Positions 6,926-8,133 of a stretch of 8,133 nucleotides of DNA are shown here, piece after piece. The translations under genes were made by a program, and so were the position numbers. The DNA is from an uncultured Phaeodactylibacter sp. (GTDB lineage Bacteria > Bacteroidota > Bacteroidia > Chitinophagales > Saprospiraceae): positions 1 through 8,133 of the forward strand of contig CAJXXJ010000141.1 of assembly GCA_913062745.1 (NCBI GenBank), read 5' to 3'. Numbering within the stretch: the first letter of the stretch is position 1; every line of letters starts with the position of its first letter. The notes beneath the pieces were generated by a model. It had not been told where the DNA came from. It saw only the letters and a program-made list of their open reading frames with translations, and did no database searches.

Positions 6926-7023
6926 GGCGTTGATTTTGGTTGGCTAATAGTATAAGGCTTTTTACGGCCTACGGGTTTAGTTGTTCGTTCAACGCGCTGT
7001 ATTTATCGTGAATGCGGAAAAGC
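6926..7023. other. 98-nt spacer between pyruvate kinase and nucleotidyltransferase genes
   Basis: This is the longest intergenic stretch in the window and the likeliest place for a promoter of the downstream cluster. On the minus strand it is moderately AT-rich near the start codon. It contains TTATACTATTAG about 20 nt upstream of the ATG, but I see no convincing Bacteroidota promoter (TTTG plus TAnnTTTG at proper spacing). The only hairpins are 4-bp stems without a T-tract, so no terminator is called. Confidence 0.5.
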
Positions 7024-8133
7024 TTATTCCACCTCCGTAATCTTCATCATATTTGTACGGTGGCGGCGGTGCAGCGGCATGCTGCCGGTATTGATCACCG
7101 TATCGCCCGGCTTGACGCGCCCTTCCCGCTTGAGAATTTCGGTTACATCCTGTATCGTCTCGTCTGTAGTCGTGAAGCGGTCGTAGTAGTAGCAGCGCAC
7201 ACCCCACACCAGGTTGAGGGTAGAAAGCATGTGCATGCGGTCGGAGAAGATGTAGATATCTGTTTTCGGCCGGTAGCTTGACACCTTGAATGCCGTGTAG
7301 CCGGAGCTTGTCATACCGATAATGGCGGCAGCATCGATCTCCATTGCGGTCTTGCCGGCATTGAAACAGATGACGTCGGAGTGGAACGTCCGGGTCTTTG
7401 GCGTGGCAACCGGGCGGCGCCCTTCGAAGTCGTGGTGTGTTTCGGCTTCTTCGATAATTTTGTTCATTGCTTCCACCACCTTTACCGGGTGCTTGCCTAC
7501 GGAGGTTTCCCCGCTGAGCATCACCGCATCGGCACCATCGAGCACAGCATTGGCCACGTCCGTGATTTCCGCCCGGGTGGGGCTCGGGTTGGTGATCATG
7601 CTGTCCATCATTTGTGTGGCTACGATGACCGGGCGGGCCCGCTGAATGCACTTCTGTATAATGTCTTTTTGTATCAGCGGCAGCCGCTCCATCGGCACTT
7701 CAATGCCGAGGTCACCCCTGGCCACCATAATAGCGTTGGAGTGCTTGATGATTTTGTCGATACGCTCTACCGCTTCTGGTTTTTCGACTTTGGCGATGAT
7801 TTTCGCCGGGTGGTTTTTTGCTTCGATGCGCCTTCTGAGGTCTTTCAGGTCTTTCGGGTGGCGTACAAAGGACAGGGCAATCCAGTTGACGGGCTGCGTC
7901 AGGATATACTCCAGGTCAATAAGGTCTTTTTCAGTCAGAGATGGCAAAGATATTTTGGTATTGGGCAGGTTGACGCCTTTGTTGGAAGACAGCGTGCCGC
8001 CGAAGAGCGTCTTGAGCCGCACGCAGTCTTCACCGTTGGTTTCAATGACTTCGAACACCAGCTTGCCGTCGTCCACGAGTACCCGCTCGCCCACATTTAC
8101 GTCCCGTGCAAACTGATCATAGGACATGTAGAT
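7024..8133 (-). CDS. pyk: Pyruvate kinase, N-terminus beyond right edge
   Basis: The C-terminal 369 residues of pyruvate kinase, the glycolytic enzyme that makes pyruvate and ATP from phosphoenolpyruvate and ADP. Homologues are about 470-480 residues, so roughly 100-110 N-terminal residues lie past the window. The frame is open from 8133, and the ATG at 8125-8127 is internal, not the start. Numbering from the first visible codon, the B domain tail is GERVLVDDG (15-23). The active-site strand AKVEKPEA (114-121) carries the catalytic Lys (K115) and metal-binding Glu (E117). ARGDLGIEVP (138-147) holds the metal-binding Asp (D141). ATQMMDSM (172-179) holds the Thr equivalent to the proton-transfer position. 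SGETSVGKHP (207-216) is also conserved. The C-terminal regulatory domain (about 255-369) is present and ends in SMPLHRRHRTNMMKITEVE. All visible catalytic residues are intact. Whether it shares a transcript with the envelope genes 98 nt downstream is unknown. Confidence 0.96.
   Translation of the reverse strand: MYMSYDQFARDVNVGERVLVDDGKLVFEVIETNGEDCVRLKTLFGGTLSSNKGVNLPNTKISLPSLTEKDLIDLEYILTQPVNWIALSFVRHPKDLKDLRRRIEAKNHPAKIIAKVEKPEAVERIDKIIKHSNAIMVARGDLGIEVPMERLPLIQKDIIQKCIQRARPVIVATQMMDSMITNPSPTRAEITDVANAVLDGADAVMLSGETSVGKHPVKVVEAMNKIIEEAETHHDFEGRRPVATPKTRTFHSDVICFNAGKTAMEIDAAAIIGMTSSGYTAFKVSSYRPKTDIYIFSDRMHMLSTLNLVWGVRCYYYDRFTTTDETIQDVTEILKREGRVKPGDTVINTGSMPLHRRHRTNMMKITEVE

Noticed and set aside
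6951..6970. Possible terminator hairpin (AGGC/GCCT) after pyruvate kinase
   Set aside because: The stem is only 4 bp with an 8-nt loop, and no T-tract follows on the minus strand.

Overview
The window is ordinary chromosomal DNA of a Bacteroidota bacterium. All seven genes lie on the minus strand, with short gaps or overlaps and no RNA gene, mobile element or CRISPR array. The phylum is inferred from several cues. No start has a clear Shine-Dalgarno sequence. The signal peptides end in the LLxAQ style common in this phylum. A DUF4292 lipoprotein sits between a TPR protein and an EnvC-like protein. HflX and pyruvate kinase have Bacteroidota-type motifs. Base composition looks somewhat above 50% GC by eye, which would fit a Saprospiria/Lewinella-like lineage, but the genus is a guess.

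In transcription order (right to left) the genes are as follows. A pyruvate kinase fragment runs off the right edge, lacking its N-terminus (7024-8133). After a 98-nt gap come a sugar-phosphate nucleotidyltransferase with a C-terminal beta-helix (5921-6925), a 597-residue secreted TPR protein (4119-5912), a DUF4292 lipoprotein (3431-4192) and a catalytically degenerate LytM/M23 protein of the EnvC type (2215-3465). HflX, the ribosome-associated GTPase, follows (930-2144). Last is the N-terminal 285 residues of an M29-family aminopeptidase that runs off the left edge (1-856).

The four central genes are spaced by 8 nt, then overlap by 74 nt, then by 35 nt. This implies one transcript and translational coupling. 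The grouping suggests a cell-envelope module: an activated-sugar enzyme, a periplasmic or outer-membrane TPR scaffold, an outer-membrane lipoprotein with a possible LolA/LolB-like fold, and a regulator of peptidoglycan amidases. Pyruvate kinase, HflX and the aminopeptidase are housekeeping neighbours with no obvious functional tie.

No clearly new system is visible. The points most worth checking are the two gene junctions. The TPR reading frame runs 74 nt into the signal-peptide region of the lipoprotein gene. The EnvC-like gene has only a TTG start inside the preceding gene, while an ideally placed TAATG stop/start is out of frame with it. Both could be real overlaps, or single-base indels in the sequence. 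A 14-bp tandem repeat also lies just upstream of hflX.
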